Below are positions 5,693-14,574 of a DNA stretch of 29,672 bases, piece after piece. Source of the DNA: CAZSNT01 sp964607765. GTDB taxonomy: Bacteria > Verrucomicrobiota > Lentisphaeria > Oligosphaerales > JABHEG01. How positions within the stretch are numbered: the first letter of the stretch is position 1; each line of letters starts with the position of its first letter. The notes under the pieces were generated by a model. It did not search any database and was not told the origin of the DNA. It was given only the letters and a program-made list of their open reading frames with translations. The DNA is taken from positions 1 through 29,672 of the forward strand of contig CAZSNT010000133.1 of NCBI GenBank assembly GCA_964607765.1. Direction: 5' to 3'. The position numbers and the translations under genes were made by a program.

Positions 5693-8600
5693 TCACTCAA
5701 AACACACCACCGATCCATCCCTGCAGCTGACAAACAGCCTCTTGCCCGTGGCGGCCAGGCCGTCGAAGACGGGGGGCGACTCCAACTCGACCTGACTCTT
5801 CATCTTGCCGTCCGCTTTTGAGTGGATTGTAATCAGGCCTCCCTTACGTCCGTCGAAATGAGCCCAGGGGTCCTCTGCATCAACCTTGTCCCTCACACCG
5901 GCGAGGTAGAGATTCTCCGCGCCGACCAGAAGGGACTTGGCCTTGATCGGGATGGCCACCGACCAGAGAGATGGCGCGCCTTTCGGGGAGCCCTTCTTCT
6001 TCTTGCCCTTTCTGCCGGTTTTTACCTGTGGCGCGGCCTGTACGTTCAGGTTGGCGGCAAACAGCTTGATCCCCTTTTTCCCCGGATGGAAGTTCACGTG
6101 CGTGTGGCTCTTAAACGAGTTACTTGAGTAGACGTTCACCCCATAGAGGCTCTCCTTGTCCAGGCTGAGGATGTTGGCCGTTTTGTTCTTGTAGTGCCAG
6201 AGCGCGCCATTGAAGAAGGAGTCATCCAGGAACCCGCCCAGGGGCGTGATCAGATCCACCTCCATCTTGTGCCCCGGGGAGGGCCTTGCGCGTTCAATCC
6301 ACCTCTTCCCAATGTCCAGCATTTTCAGGGTCTTCATGTCGAAGACCATGCCGCGCAAATGCATAATGTTCCCGTCGCCGACCAGGATGTCCGCATGTAC
6401 TGTGGTGTCCACCTCGCCCTGCGTGCTGATGTCGGGCTTGTGCCGGACGCCGATGATGGGAGCGCCGGTTTTGATGTCCAGCTGGTACAGGTAGATGCCG
6501 CTGTTGACGTTTACATGCCGACCGGCGGTGCAGGTGACCTTATCGTCATGAACGATCAGGCTTCCGAACACCGGCCAGACGGATTCCACTTGCTCAAACG
6601 CTCCCATCTGTTTGTCGCCCGGGGCCGCCCTGAAGCGCCAGGCGAGTTCTCCTGATCGCACGTCAAGACAGTAGACGGAGCCGTCTCTCGCACCAAAAAC
6701 CAAACGGCCTTGGTGATATGATGGCGGCGAGTCCACTTTCCCGTCAGGGAGGAACGTCCACTCTACGTTGCCGCTCTCCTCATCCAGGCAGATGACACGG
6801 TGATCATCTTTCGAGGCGACAAAGACCTTCCCGCCCGCGGCGACAGGAGGGGTCAGGTCCCCTTTGACCGCCGAGGCCCATTTGCGTTTCAGTCTGTCCG
6901 CGGCCAAGGCGGCCTGAAATCCGGCGCGTGCGATGTTCCCCCGGTAGGTGGGCCAATCATCTTCTTCCGCCGCCTCGCCGAACCGCATGCCAAAGGCCGG
7001 GCCTTTCATCACCTGGTCAGTCGTGGATGGCTTTGCAGCGGTGACGCCCGTATTGCCAATGGCAACGATGCCATTCATCTTGGAAGTGGCGTAGCATGTG
7101 CAGAAATGGGATGGAAGGTAGACCATTCCGTTTGCCGGCATGATTCCGTAACGGCAACCGCCCTTCAGCCAGTTCACCCGTTTGGCCGTATCGCGATCGA
7201 TGTCGAAATACTCAATCCCTTTCACCCGGCCATAGAGAAAGAAATCCTGGGTAGCCTTGTTTCTGAAACAGTTATGGTGCGTGCCTTTGCTGATCAGAGT
7301 CGCATCCAGCGCCTTCTTCGTTTCCCCGGTGGCTGGATCCAGACCGTCATAGGTCCAGTCTTTGGTGTTCAAAGCCCACACCAGACCGCGATTCACGAAG
7401 ATATCCGGCGGGGTCTGACAAGCGATACTGCCCGCTCCATGCACCCAGAGCTCCTTCCCTGTGGCCGCATCCAAAGCCAGCAGGGGCGCGCCGCGCTTCC
7501 CGGAATACACACAGTGGTAAAGCCTTGTGTCGTGGTAGGTAAGGGCACAGAAGCCGCAAACGCCAGCCGGCTTCCCGGTGGCCCCGCCACTCTCCGTGAA
7601 GCGGTTCACGGACCACTTCTTCTTCCCCGTATTGGGATCCAACGCGACGATCTCCTGCTGATCAACGAGGAAGACACCCTCTTTACCCAACGTGAGGTTC
7701 GCGTCCACATATTGGGGTGAGAGTTTCCCGGTCTGCCAAATGCCTTTGTGCCCGTCCTTCTTCCAGAGGATCCGCCCGGAATTCGCGTCCACCGCCATCA
7801 CGGCGATGTCGGGGGCCGGCGTATGAGTCTTCAGCCCCGCATTGACCGCCAGGTACAGTCTGTCCTTTGCTGCAAGTACCTCGAACGCGCCCTCAGTGCC
7901 CCTGTAAGTCCTGATGACCTTGCCGGTGGCCGCGTCCAGCATGCTGACCGGCGCAAACAGGCCGAGGGTCACGAAAACGTTGTCTCCCACAGCCACCAAC
8001 CGGCGCATCACCTGGTTGGGATTCTGCAGACGGGCGCCGCCGCGTTCGATATACGTCTCCTTCCAGTATCCGCCACCCCATTCCTCGATGGGCTTCTTCC
8101 AGAGCAGCGTCCCGTTAAAGGCATCACGGGCGATCACGTACCATCTGTCCGGCAGGTTGGCGATGCCGGGCAACGACTCGTCCGCGATGTAGAACAGTCT
8201 TCCTTTTGCCGTAACCATCGCACTGAACGGCGGCGCCAGTTCGTGACTCTTCCACCAGCGGGGCGGCTGGATCCACTGCATCCCGCGGGGAATGTCTTTG
8301 TAGGTGTCTCTGGAGACGGCGTTGTTGTCAGGGGCGTGCAACCAGTGGGTCCATTCGTCGATCGTGTCGGGCCAGGGCTTGACTGCTTTGTGCCAGCCGT
8401 CGGCAGCGGTGCTGCCCTGGATGCCTGTCGCCTTCCTTGACAGCACGACGCCGTACGGAGCCAGGGCCCTGAGTATCTCTTTCGCCGAGAGCCCGGAGGG
8501 ATCCTCGGCTATGATGAGATTGACCGTGTTGTCCAAGTACGGCAGTTCGTCTCCTGTCCACGACTTGACGGTTACCGGTCCGTACACGCCTTTGGCCTGG

Positions 8601-8824
8601 ATCTTCTCTCGAGCCGATGCCCTCACCTTCTCGTCCCGGAACAGGCCCTGTACGAGGTAGCTGTCATTGACACGTATGTCAGAGGCGATCTGGGCGTTGT
8701 CAAGGACAACAACCAGGCCGCCCTGAACGCCGCTCATTCTGAGCAGTTCCGGACCGGTGTTTGCCGATAACGAAAGGCCCAGTGCGAGAAACAGCAGGAG
8801 GGTTGCTTGCTTGATCAGGTCCAT
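5693..8824 (-). CDS. P1: secreted double PQQ-like propeller protein with degenerate methyltransferase-like N-domain
   Basis: The start is the ATG at 8822-8824, giving 1043 residues. GGAGG lies six bases upstream and a signal peptide (MDLIKQATLLLFLALGLSLS) follows at once; the frame is open further upstream to 8956 but that part has no such features. Residues ~33-135 resemble a class I SAM methyltransferase (GVYGPVTVKSWTGDELPYLD, then EILRALAPYG), but the loop that should read GxGxG is VLDNAQ. After the linker DEWTHWLHAPDNNAV come two sets of PQQ/BamB-type blades (for example LLALDAATGKELW, VYCLDVRSGELAWRF), split near DWPTYRGN. Between them is a Cys/His motif: HHNCF (7257-7288), then GGCRYG and HFCTCY (7087-7169). 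Likely periplasmic or surface-bound; function unknown. P2 and P3 are paralogs. The propellers need not bind PQQ; the repeat name is structural. Confidence 0.85.
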   Translation of the reverse strand: MDLIKQATLLLFLALGLSLSANTGPELLRMSGVQGGLVVVLDNAQIASDIRVNDSYLVQGLFRDEKVRASAREKIQAKGVYGPVTVKSWTGDELPYLDNTVNLIIAEDPSGLSAKEILRALAPYGVVLSRKATGIQGSTAADGWHKAVKPWPDTIDEWTHWLHAPDNNAVSRDTYKDIPRGMQWIQPPRWWKSHELAPPFSAMVTAKGRLFYIADESLPGIANLPDRWYVIARDAFNGTLLWKKPIEEWGGGYWKETYIERGGARLQNPNQVMRRLVAVGDNVFVTLGLFAPVSMLDAATGKVIRTYRGTEGAFEVLAAKDRLYLAVNAGLKTHTPAPDIAVMAVDANSGRILWKKDGHKGIWQTGKLSPQYVDANLTLGKEGVFLVDQQEIVALDPNTGKKKWSVNRFTESGGATGKPAGVCGFCALTYHDTRLYHCVYSGKRGAPLLALDAATGKELWVHGAGSIACQTPPDIFVNRGLVWALNTKDWTYDGLDPATGETKKALDATLISKGTHHNCFRNKATQDFFLYGRVKGIEYFDIDRDTAKRVNWLKGGCRYGIMPANGMVYLPSHFCTCYATSKMNGIVAIGNTGVTAAKPSTTDQVMKGPAFGMRFGEAAEEDDWPTYRGNIARAGFQAALAADRLKRKWASAVKGDLTPPVAAGGKVFVASKDDHRVICLDEESGNVEWTFLPDGKVDSPPSYHQGRLVFGARDGSVYCLDVRSGELAWRFRAAPGDKQMGAFEQVESVWPVFGSLIVHDDKVTCTAGRHVNVNSGIYLYQLDIKTGAPIIGVRHKPDISTQGEVDTTVHADILVGDGNIMHLRGMVFDMKTLKMLDIGKRWIERARPSPGHKMEVDLITPLGGFLDDSFFNGALWHYKNKTANILSLDKESLYGVNVYSSNSFKSHTHVNFHPGKKGIKLFAANLNVQAAPQVKTGRKGKKKKGSPKGAPSLWSVAIPIKAKSLLVGAENLYLAGVRDKVDAEDPWAHFDGRKGGLITIHSKADGKMKSQVELESPPVFDGLAATGKRLFVSCRDGSVVCFE

Positions 8825-8887
8825 TTGAGTCCTCCAGTGCGGGAGTTGGTGTTTTGAGAGGATAGGGATTCCCCTTCCGGCGCGGGG

Positions 8888-8938
8888 ACCACGCTTGACG
8901 CGCTGCGCACCGACCTGAGGCTTCGCCGCTTTGAGATC
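8888..8938 (+). pseudogene. 51-bp remnant of a GH2 beta-galactosidase gene
   Basis: The plus strand encodes TTLDALRTDLRLRRFEI. This aligns without gaps to TTLEVLRADLGFRRFEI of the intact GH2 gene in this window (16468-16518): 12 of 17 residues and 40 of 51 bases are identical, and most differences fall at third codon positions. The segment is the conserved junction between the GH2 sandwich and barrel domains. It sits between the ATPase stop (8950) and the P1 start. No other GH2 sequence was recognised around it. Confidence 0.6.
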
Positions 8939-8949
8939 CACACGTGCGA

Positions 8950-10107
8950 TCAGCACGCCTTTTGGCAGAGCATGGGGCCGATGTTCCTCAGAGCGTCTTC
9001 GATCGGGACAATGTCGATGTCGTCAATTACCTCGCGGCAGGGAGTGTTGGCCAGCATCACGCAGCGTGCCATTGGGTACTCGTCTCGAAATGCCTTCAGT
9101 CCGCGCAGATCTCGCCCTGCCAAGTTCCTCCTTCGTTTCACTTCGATTGCGACTAGCCCGCCTTCGCCGTAGAGGACGAAGTCCACCTCGGTTCCGGAGA
9201 CTGTACGCCAGAAATAGAGTTTGAAGGGGAGCTGACGTGCCTCGATAGTGGCACGAAGCACTTGCAGGACCAGCGTCTCAAGAGCCGCTCCGTCTATCTC
9301 CTCTGGTGTGTCCAGCGGCCCACTCGGTCGGATAGCCCGAAACACGCCGCAGTCGAAGAAGTAGAACTTCGGGTGCTGAGAAACTCTGCGGCGGGCCCGA
9401 CGGGTGAACGCGGGAACGCGAACGGCAATAAGAAGATCCTCAAGCACGTCGAAGTAGCTGGCAACCACCTTGCTGCCCACCGCGCATTCACGGGCCACAG
9501 CCGCCATGTTCAACACGCTCCCCTGAGAGAAGCTGGCCGCTTCCAGGAAGCGGGAGAATGCGCCCAAGTTGCGTGTCAGCCCTTCCTGCAGCACCTCTTC
9601 ACGCAGGTATGTCTGTACGTATGAGGCCAGATAGCGTTCAGGAAGCACGCACTGCTTCTCAGGATCGTACAGTGCCGGCAGTAAGCCGAAGCGAAGCGCG
9701 TAGCTCGGGTCGAATTTCTCTCCCAGCTCTTCCGGAAGCAGCGGATGCATGTGATGCAGCAACGCCCGTCCCGCAAGGAGATCGGAAGAGGAACGGCGCA
9801 ACTTCCGAGCGCTGGAGCCGGTCAGGATGAAACGAACCGAGCCCTTTTCAATCAGGCGATGGACTTCATGGAGAAGTGCAGGGACGCGCTGGACCTCGTC
9901 AAGTACCACAAGGCCTGCTCTTCTGGGGATGAGATCGCGGAGACGCGAGGGATCCGCCAGCAATCGGTTGTACGTGTCTGACTCAAGTAGGTCCACGAAG
10001 AACGCATCGGCATACTCGCGCTGCAGCCAGTATGATTTGCCGGTGCCCCTCGGGCCGAACAGGAACCAGTTCGCGGACGATTCCAGCTTGAGAAGTCGTG
10101 GGAACAA
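8950..10107 (-). CDS. AAA ATPase, DUF4143 family
   Basis: The start is a TTG at 10105-10107, chosen because GGAGG (10114-10118 on the complement) lies six bases before it. The product has 385 residues. Walker A is GPRGTGKS (residues 18-25) and Walker B is LVVLDEVQ (Asp70, Glu71). ILTGSSARKL is the sensor-like strand usual in this family. The middle has the YLREEV element and a winged-helix-like part. The C-terminal DUF4143 region ends in a PD-(D/E)xK-like core (TEVDFVLYGEGG, VAIEVKRRRN). Proteins of this kind are numerous in bacteria and archaea; their role is unclear and links to mobile or defence functions are only suggested. It lies upstream of P1 on the same strand, 125 bases away, and a second relative lies at 13289-14560. 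Confidence 0.88.
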   Translation of the reverse strand: MFPRLLKLESSANWFLFGPRGTGKSYWLQREYADAFFVDLLESDTYNRLLADPSRLRDLIPRRAGLVVLDEVQRVPALLHEVHRLIEKGSVRFILTGSSARKLRRSSSDLLAGRALLHHMHPLLPEELGEKFDPSYALRFGLLPALYDPEKQCVLPERYLASYVQTYLREEVLQEGLTRNLGAFSRFLEAASFSQGSVLNMAAVARECAVGSKVVASYFDVLEDLLIAVRVPAFTRRARRRVSQHPKFYFFDCGVFRAIRPSGPLDTPEEIDGAALETLVLQVLRATIEARQLPFKLYFWRTVSGTEVDFVLYGEGGLVAIEVKRRRNLAGRDLRGLKAFRDEYPMARCVMLANTPCREVIDDIDIVPIEDALRNIGPMLCQKAC

Positions 10108-10149
10108 AGCAGACCTCCATGAATGCAGCTTTGCGAACCGCTACTTCCT

Positions 10150-10177
10150 AAAATACAGGCTTTTGCGATGTTCGCAA
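10150..10177 (-). promoter_or_regulatory. Promoter of the first ATPase gene with an operator-like palindrome
   Basis: On the minus strand TTGCGA (10172-10177) and TATTTT (10150-10155) are spaced by 16 bases, about 40 bases before the TTG start. The -35 hexamer is one arm of TTGCGA-TGT-TCGCAA (10163-10177), a perfect 6+3+6 palindrome of the size a dimeric repressor binds. A related TTTGCGAA stands at 10131-10138. Confidence 0.4.
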
Positions 10178-10382
10178 GCAGGAATCTGTCCAACTGCAGG
10201 CCGCAAACGCATATGCGCGTTCCCGCGGAACATGACGTGGTAGCATGCGCCGGGAAACTCGATCCGCAAAGGACGGGGCACGGCGTAGCCTCCACTGTGG
10301 ATGCTCGACGGGCAACAGCCCTACCACAGCAATCCGCTCCGCAAATGCCAATGCGTAGGACTCACCCGGCCTCCGTCGGTCA

Positions 10383-12866
10383 TCACTTGATCTCCAGCTT
10401 GGCGAACTTACTGAGTTCGTGATAGGTCTTGGTGCCGGTCGGCGAGAACATGTAGGAGATGCGCTGGTCGTTGCGAACGCGCGTCCGACCAACATTGAAG
10501 TGCCATGGGCGCGCGCTGGTCGGCAGCGCGCCCACGACATTGTGGTTCGGGTCCATGTGCCCCGCCTCGTCATCCACGACCGGGATGCGCAGCGTGACCG
10601 TCCAGAAATCGGCGCCGCGCTTGGTTTCTACCTTGGCGAGAGACTGCCAGCGCGCGTTGACCCTGTGTTCGCGGTCGGCGTCGAAAAGCGCGCCGTCCGG
10701 GCTCACTTCGATCTGGTAATAGGTGTGACTCGGCGTTTCGAGCAAGACCGCAATGCTGTCGCCGCCCCACACATCGCGCGTGACGAACAGGTTCTCCATG
10801 TCCGGTTCCTGGCAGTGGATGTTGAACACGAGCGTGTCTTTGTCCCAACTTACCTGGAACGTGGTCTCCACCTCCGCCGGCTTCCCGGTCGTCATGTGTC
10901 TGAGGCGATAGGTGTTCCCGGGTCTGTTCCGTTCGGTTCTGTGGCCCACTGCCACGGGGTTCTCGTTGCGCGGATCCCCGGCCAGGCGTTGTGCTTCCAG
11001 AGCATGGCGCAGGCCTTCGACGTCCGGCAGTTCGTCGAGGATCTGCTGGATCCGCTGCCCGTAGATCGTGTCGTCCGCCTCGTCGCGCGCGGCCAGCAGC
11101 ATCTCGGTGAACCGGATGCGTTCGGGCAGGCCCACCGCGCCCGCCGACGTCTTCCGACGGTGCCGCGTGCGGTCGGCCGTGACGTAGGCGTTTTCGGCAA
11201 ACTCGAGCGCGGCTTTCATCTGCTCGCGCACCGGGCCGTAGAAGAGCGTGTAGTACTCTTCCAGCAGCGCGTCGACGTCCTGGGTCGCGTCCCACAGGAA
11301 CCGTGACTGCACGTACAACGTCAGGTGATCGAAGCCCGGGGAGTGCCAGCGCCCTTTCTCCTGGGCTTCCTCGTCGCATTCACCGAGGGACACACCGCGC
11401 AACGCTGCCAGGTCCTTGGCCATGCCATGCGGGTGGATCACGGGGAACGTGCGGCTGAGCCCGTAGCGGTTGTTCTCGACGCGCAGGATGCGGCCGGGCG
11501 CGAGACGTTTGCGCCAGGCCTCGATACGCGTCCAGTAGAACTCCCAGAAGTGCGGATCTGTCATCAACGGCCGGCCGCAGTTCGATATGAACACCCCGAC
11601 GTTCGGACTGAAGGTCGTGATCGAGTCCGGCGGGTCGCTGTAAGGTGTGTAGGCGCCGCACGTGATCAGGCGATCCGGGTGCGTCTTGTACAGGTCACGC
11701 GCCACGCGGTCGACGAACGCCCAGACCAGTTCCGACGGCGTCTTGCCCTGGCACCCCTCGCATTCGCATTGCTTGAACCCGTCCGTTGGCCACAATGAGA
11801 CGTGCGGCTGATCGTAACGATCGAAGACGAACCGTGCGAATGCGGCAGCTTCTTTCACCAGCCCTTCCGACGAGTAACATGCCGTGCCGTAGCCGCGATG
11901 TTCCGTATCGCGTTTGCCGCCGATCAGCGCGTAGTATTCCGGGTGCGCGTCCTTCATCTCCCGGCGCTTGTGAACATGCACCAGACCGTGCGCGTGCCCG
12001 ATCTCGCCGAGCACGCCGCGGATGGAGTTCATCCCCGTCCGTCGCGCCCACACGATGTGCTCGAACGGGAACGCCGCATAGTTGTACCAGAAATAGGCGC
12101 GCATGGCGAAGTCCGGGCGCACCGTCCGCTCGACCGTCGGGAGTTGTATCGACTCGAGCTTGGGTATCACCGTGCCGAACTCGGTGGGCATGTACCAGCG
12201 CACGCCGAGCGTCCGCAGGAACGCATACACCGCGTTCAGCGACCCGCCCTCGTCCCCGAGCCAGAGCCCAGGGCCGTCGCCGCGCTTCCAGGTCAGGTTA
12301 TCCGGGTTCCAGAACGGCTTGTTCTCGGAGCCGTATCGGGCCGCGAAGATCCTGTCGAACTCACGGGGCGTCCAGAACAGCTTGAACTTGCTGTGGAACG
12401 GGTAGCCCCACTTCGTCTCGGCCACGCCCTCTGTGGTCCGGTCCCATTCCGCCTGGGCCCGCGCTTGGTCGTTGCGGTAATGCGGCCAGGGCTTGGGTGG
12501 GGCGTAGTCGGAATCGCGCCCCAGCAGCACCAGTCGGTTCGGCCCGGACACCATGCGGAACGCGCCGTCCTTCAGTCCTTCGTCGGTGATGCCGAGTTGG
12601 TCTGTTTGCACACTCCGCCCGACATAGATTCCGACCTTGCCGTTGCCCGTCGGCGTTGTCACGATCGGCAACCGCGCGCCGCTGATCTTCTCAATGTGGG
12701 ACTGCAGTTCCAGCACTGCCAGCCCGACCATGCGCGGTCGCGCCGACGCAACCACGATCTCCGCTGCCGGCACGCCCCTTCGAACGATGAAGGTCTCAGG
12801 GGAAGCAGCCGTGGCCGATGCCATCCCGACGGTGAACGCTATGCCGCACATTGCACGTAGTCTCAT
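10383..12866 (-). CDS. Secreted DUF4838 glycosidase-like protein with C-terminal carbohydrate-binding-like domain
   Basis: The preferred start is the ATG at 12864-12866 (827 residues): AGAGGG lies eight bases upstream and a signal peptide follows (MRLRAMCGIAFTVGMASATA). An in-frame ATG at 12965 would add 33 polar residues and bury the signal; it has a strong AAGGAGG, but 13 bases away. The N-terminal part resembles the alpha-glucuronidase-type N-domain (AVLELQSHIEKISGARLPI). The central region (about 260-520) is DUF4838-like, with HPEYYALIGGKR, a C-x-C-x2-C motif (CECEGC) and SPNVGVFISNC. The C-terminal ~170 residues look like a CBM9-type domain (LVFNIHCQEPDMENL, GGDSIAVLLETPSHTYYQIEV). The family occurs in polysaccharide-degrading PVC and Bacteroidota loci; substrate and catalytic residues are not established to my knowledge. 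It stands alone between two ATPase genes. Confidence 0.82.
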   Translation of the reverse strand: MRLRAMCGIAFTVGMASATAASPETFIVRRGVPAAEIVVASARPRMVGLAVLELQSHIEKISGARLPIVTTPTGNGKVGIYVGRSVQTDQLGITDEGLKDGAFRMVSGPNRLVLLGRDSDYAPPKPWPHYRNDQARAQAEWDRTTEGVAETKWGYPFHSKFKLFWTPREFDRIFAARYGSENKPFWNPDNLTWKRGDGPGLWLGDEGGSLNAVYAFLRTLGVRWYMPTEFGTVIPKLESIQLPTVERTVRPDFAMRAYFWYNYAAFPFEHIVWARRTGMNSIRGVLGEIGHAHGLVHVHKRREMKDAHPEYYALIGGKRDTEHRGYGTACYSSEGLVKEAAAFARFVFDRYDQPHVSLWPTDGFKQCECEGCQGKTPSELVWAFVDRVARDLYKTHPDRLITCGAYTPYSDPPDSITTFSPNVGVFISNCGRPLMTDPHFWEFYWTRIEAWRKRLAPGRILRVENNRYGLSRTFPVIHPHGMAKDLAALRGVSLGECDEEAQEKGRWHSPGFDHLTLYVQSRFLWDATQDVDALLEEYYTLFYGPVREQMKAALEFAENAYVTADRTRHRRKTSAGAVGLPERIRFTEMLLAARDEADDTIYGQRIQQILDELPDVEGLRHALEAQRLAGDPRNENPVAVGHRTERNRPGNTYRLRHMTTGKPAEVETTFQVSWDKDTLVFNIHCQEPDMENLFVTRDVWGGDSIAVLLETPSHTYYQIEVSPDGALFDADREHRVNARWQSLAKVETKRGADFWTVTLRIPVVDDEAGHMDPNHNVVGALPTSARPWHFNVGRTRVRNDQRISYMFSPTGTKTYHELSKFAKLEIK

Positions 12867-13288
12867 GCTGTCGACCCTCTGTAGTAGAGCAGGATGGGGG
12901 CAGGATGGGGGACGTTCATGCAGAAGGTGTTCGGCTCTTGCATGAGTCTGGTGGGTTTGGTCCATTAAGATAGCCCTACCTCCTTAATACAGAAGATCCA
13001 TCGTACTTATGCAGAATGCAAACAGCTTCTGCACGCACGTCCCCCGCCCCCAAAGACCGGCCCCACCACCTTCGAGGAGATCAGAGCGGCGACAGCCCGA
13101 GGTCGAGGGGGCGGCCATGGAAATCGTCGCGAGGGCATGGAAGGCACGGAAGGCTTTTCGCGCCTCACGAATGCGCACCATGTCGCGCGCGGTTTCGGGA
13201 GTCTTGATTCAACGCCGTCCCTGCCTGTCCTCTATCGCTTCCGGACAAATAGCTTGAAAACTGCCTACCGGACGATACATTCTGCAAT
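12867..13288. other. Divergent intergenic stretch
   Basis: This 422-base gap separates the DUF4838 gene (-) and the second ATPase gene (+). It holds an 11-base direct repeat GCAGGATGGGG (12889-12899, 12900-12910), a minus-strand AAGGAGG (12979-12985) with no well-spaced start, a GCAGAA/TTCTGC hairpin (13011-13032), purine-rich GGCATGGAAGGCACGGAAGG (13125-13154) and the promoter-like hexamers of the ATPase gene. No gene is supported. Confidence 0.5.
13254..13281 (+). promoter_or_regulatory. Promoter of the second ATPase gene, possibly giving a leaderless mRNA
   Basis: TTGAAA (13254-13259) and TACATT (13276-13281) are spaced by 16 bases. A start of transcription about seven bases past the -10 would fall at 13288-13289, on the ATG itself. 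The bases before the ATG hold no ribosome-binding sequence, which fits. Confidence 0.4.
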
Positions 13289-14560
13289 ATGAAAACCTAC
13301 CATCGCCGATTTGTGGAAGAGCGTCTTGGACGCTTGGCCAGGATGTTCCCCATCGTTGTCGTGGTCGGGGCTCGGCAAGTCGGCAAGTCCACCCTGCTCC
13401 AGCAGTTTCTTGGCCCAGAGGTCAGGCGCTTTGTCTTCGACCCTCTGGATGACATGTATGGCGCCCGAAGCGATCCTGACCTATTCCTGGACCAGTACCC
13501 TCCTCCCATCTTCCTCGATGACATCCAGTACGCGGTCGAATTGCTTCCGGCCTTGAAGCGGCGCGTCGATCTCACGCCTGAGCGGAAAGGCAGCTACTAT
13601 TTGTGCGGATCCCAGAATCTGGCTGTGCTGAGGGATGTTTCGGAGAGTATGGCCGGCCGTGCCGGCATACTTGAGCTGGATGCCATGTCACTATTGGAGT
13701 GGGAGGTCGCTTCCCCGCCTCCGGAGCGGGAGCCCTGGCTGGCGCGCTGGTTCTCAGACCCCGGGGGGCTGGCCGCGTCATCAGTCGCGCGTCCTGTGCC
13801 GGCCGTCCCCGTAAGCCACCGTTTGTGGCGAGGGATGTTGCCGGGCCTGCTGGAATCAGAATCCCTTCAGGATGTGCCGGACTATCTTCGTTCCTACGTG
13901 ATGACCTATCTTGAGCGGGATGTCCGACGAGCCGGGGATGTCCAGGCTCTCGAGACCTTCCGCAGGTTCATGAGCCTCGTAGCGGCATTGACTGCCGGCG
14001 AGATCAATGTGAGCCAACTGGGGCGGGATATCGGCATCGCTCGCACGACCGCTCGGAAATGGCTGTCATTGCTGTCGGCAACCTATCAGTGGCTGAGCAT
14101 TCCCCCTTACCACGGCAACACCATCAAGCGTATCAGCGGTCACCACAAGGGCTACCTTCAGGATGCCGGGCTGGCGTGCTTCCTGCAGCGAATAAGCTCC
14201 CCGGATGCGCTGATGGTTTCACCGTTCATCGGAGCTGCTTTTGAGACATTCGCGGCAACAGAAATCTGCAAGCAAATTGCGGCCATGCCGACCCAGCCGG
14301 CATGCTATCACTGGCGAACCCATGCCGGAGCAGAAGTCGATCTGGTCCTTGAAATGGATGGTCGTCTCTGGCCGTTCGAGTTCAAAGCCGGAACACGCAT
14401 TACGAAACACGATGCCAGTGGCATTAGAGCATTCAGGAAAACCTATCCAGGGCTCACAGAGACTCCCGGGGCGATTGTGGCTCCTGTGGCGGCCCCCCGT
14501 TTGCTTACTGAAGATGTCTGGGTCCTGCCCTACGACCTGGGACTGATGGCCCACGGCTGA
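13289..14560 (+). CDS. AAA ATPase, DUF4143 family (second copy)
   Basis: The 423-residue product starts MKTYHRRFVEERLGRLARMF, followed by Walker A GARQVGKST (residues 27-35) and a Walker B-type strand IFLDDIQ (Asp77, Asp78), where the usual LDEVQ has Asp in place of Glu. YYLCGSQNLAVLRDVSESMAGR is the sensor region typical of the family. YVMTYLERDVRR and a winged-helix part follow. The C-terminal region carries a PD-(D/E)xK-like core (AEVDLVLEMDG, FEFKAG). It is only distantly similar to the ATPase at 8950-10107, so the two are not a recent duplication. Role unknown. The start has no ribosome site. It converges on the AraC gene, with 14 bases between their stops. Confidence 0.88.
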   Translation: MKTYHRRFVEERLGRLARMFPIVVVVGARQVGKSTLLQQFLGPEVRRFVFDPLDDMYGARSDPDLFLDQYPPPIFLDDIQYAVELLPALKRRVDLTPERKGSYYLCGSQNLAVLRDVSESMAGRAGILELDAMSLLEWEVASPPPEREPWLARWFSDPGGLAASSVARPVPAVPVSHRLWRGMLPGLLESESLQDVPDYLRSYVMTYLERDVRRAGDVQALETFRRFMSLVAALTAGEINVSQLGRDIGIARTTARKWLSLLSATYQWLSIPPYHGNTIKRISGHHKGYLQDAGLACFLQRISSPDALMVSPFIGAAFETFAATEICKQIAAMPTQPACYHWRTHAGAEVDLVLEMDGRLWPFEFKAGTRITKHDASGIRAFRKTYPGLTETPGAIVAPVAAPRLLTEDVWVLPYDLGLMAHG

Positions 14561-14574
14561 GTCCTGCATGGCTC

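Noticed and set aside
8825..8956. Longer P1 start
   Set aside because: The extra 44 residues precede the signal peptide, and part of them is read from the opposite strand of the GH2 remnant. The ATG at 8824 has GGAGG.
11802..12860. Plus-strand open frame (352 codons) opposite the DUF4838 gene
   Set aside because: Composition is Arg/His/Pro-rich without domains, a shadow of the minus-strand gene.
13011..13032. GCAGAA/TTCTGC hairpin
   Set aside because: A six-pair stem with a ten-base loop is easily found by chance.
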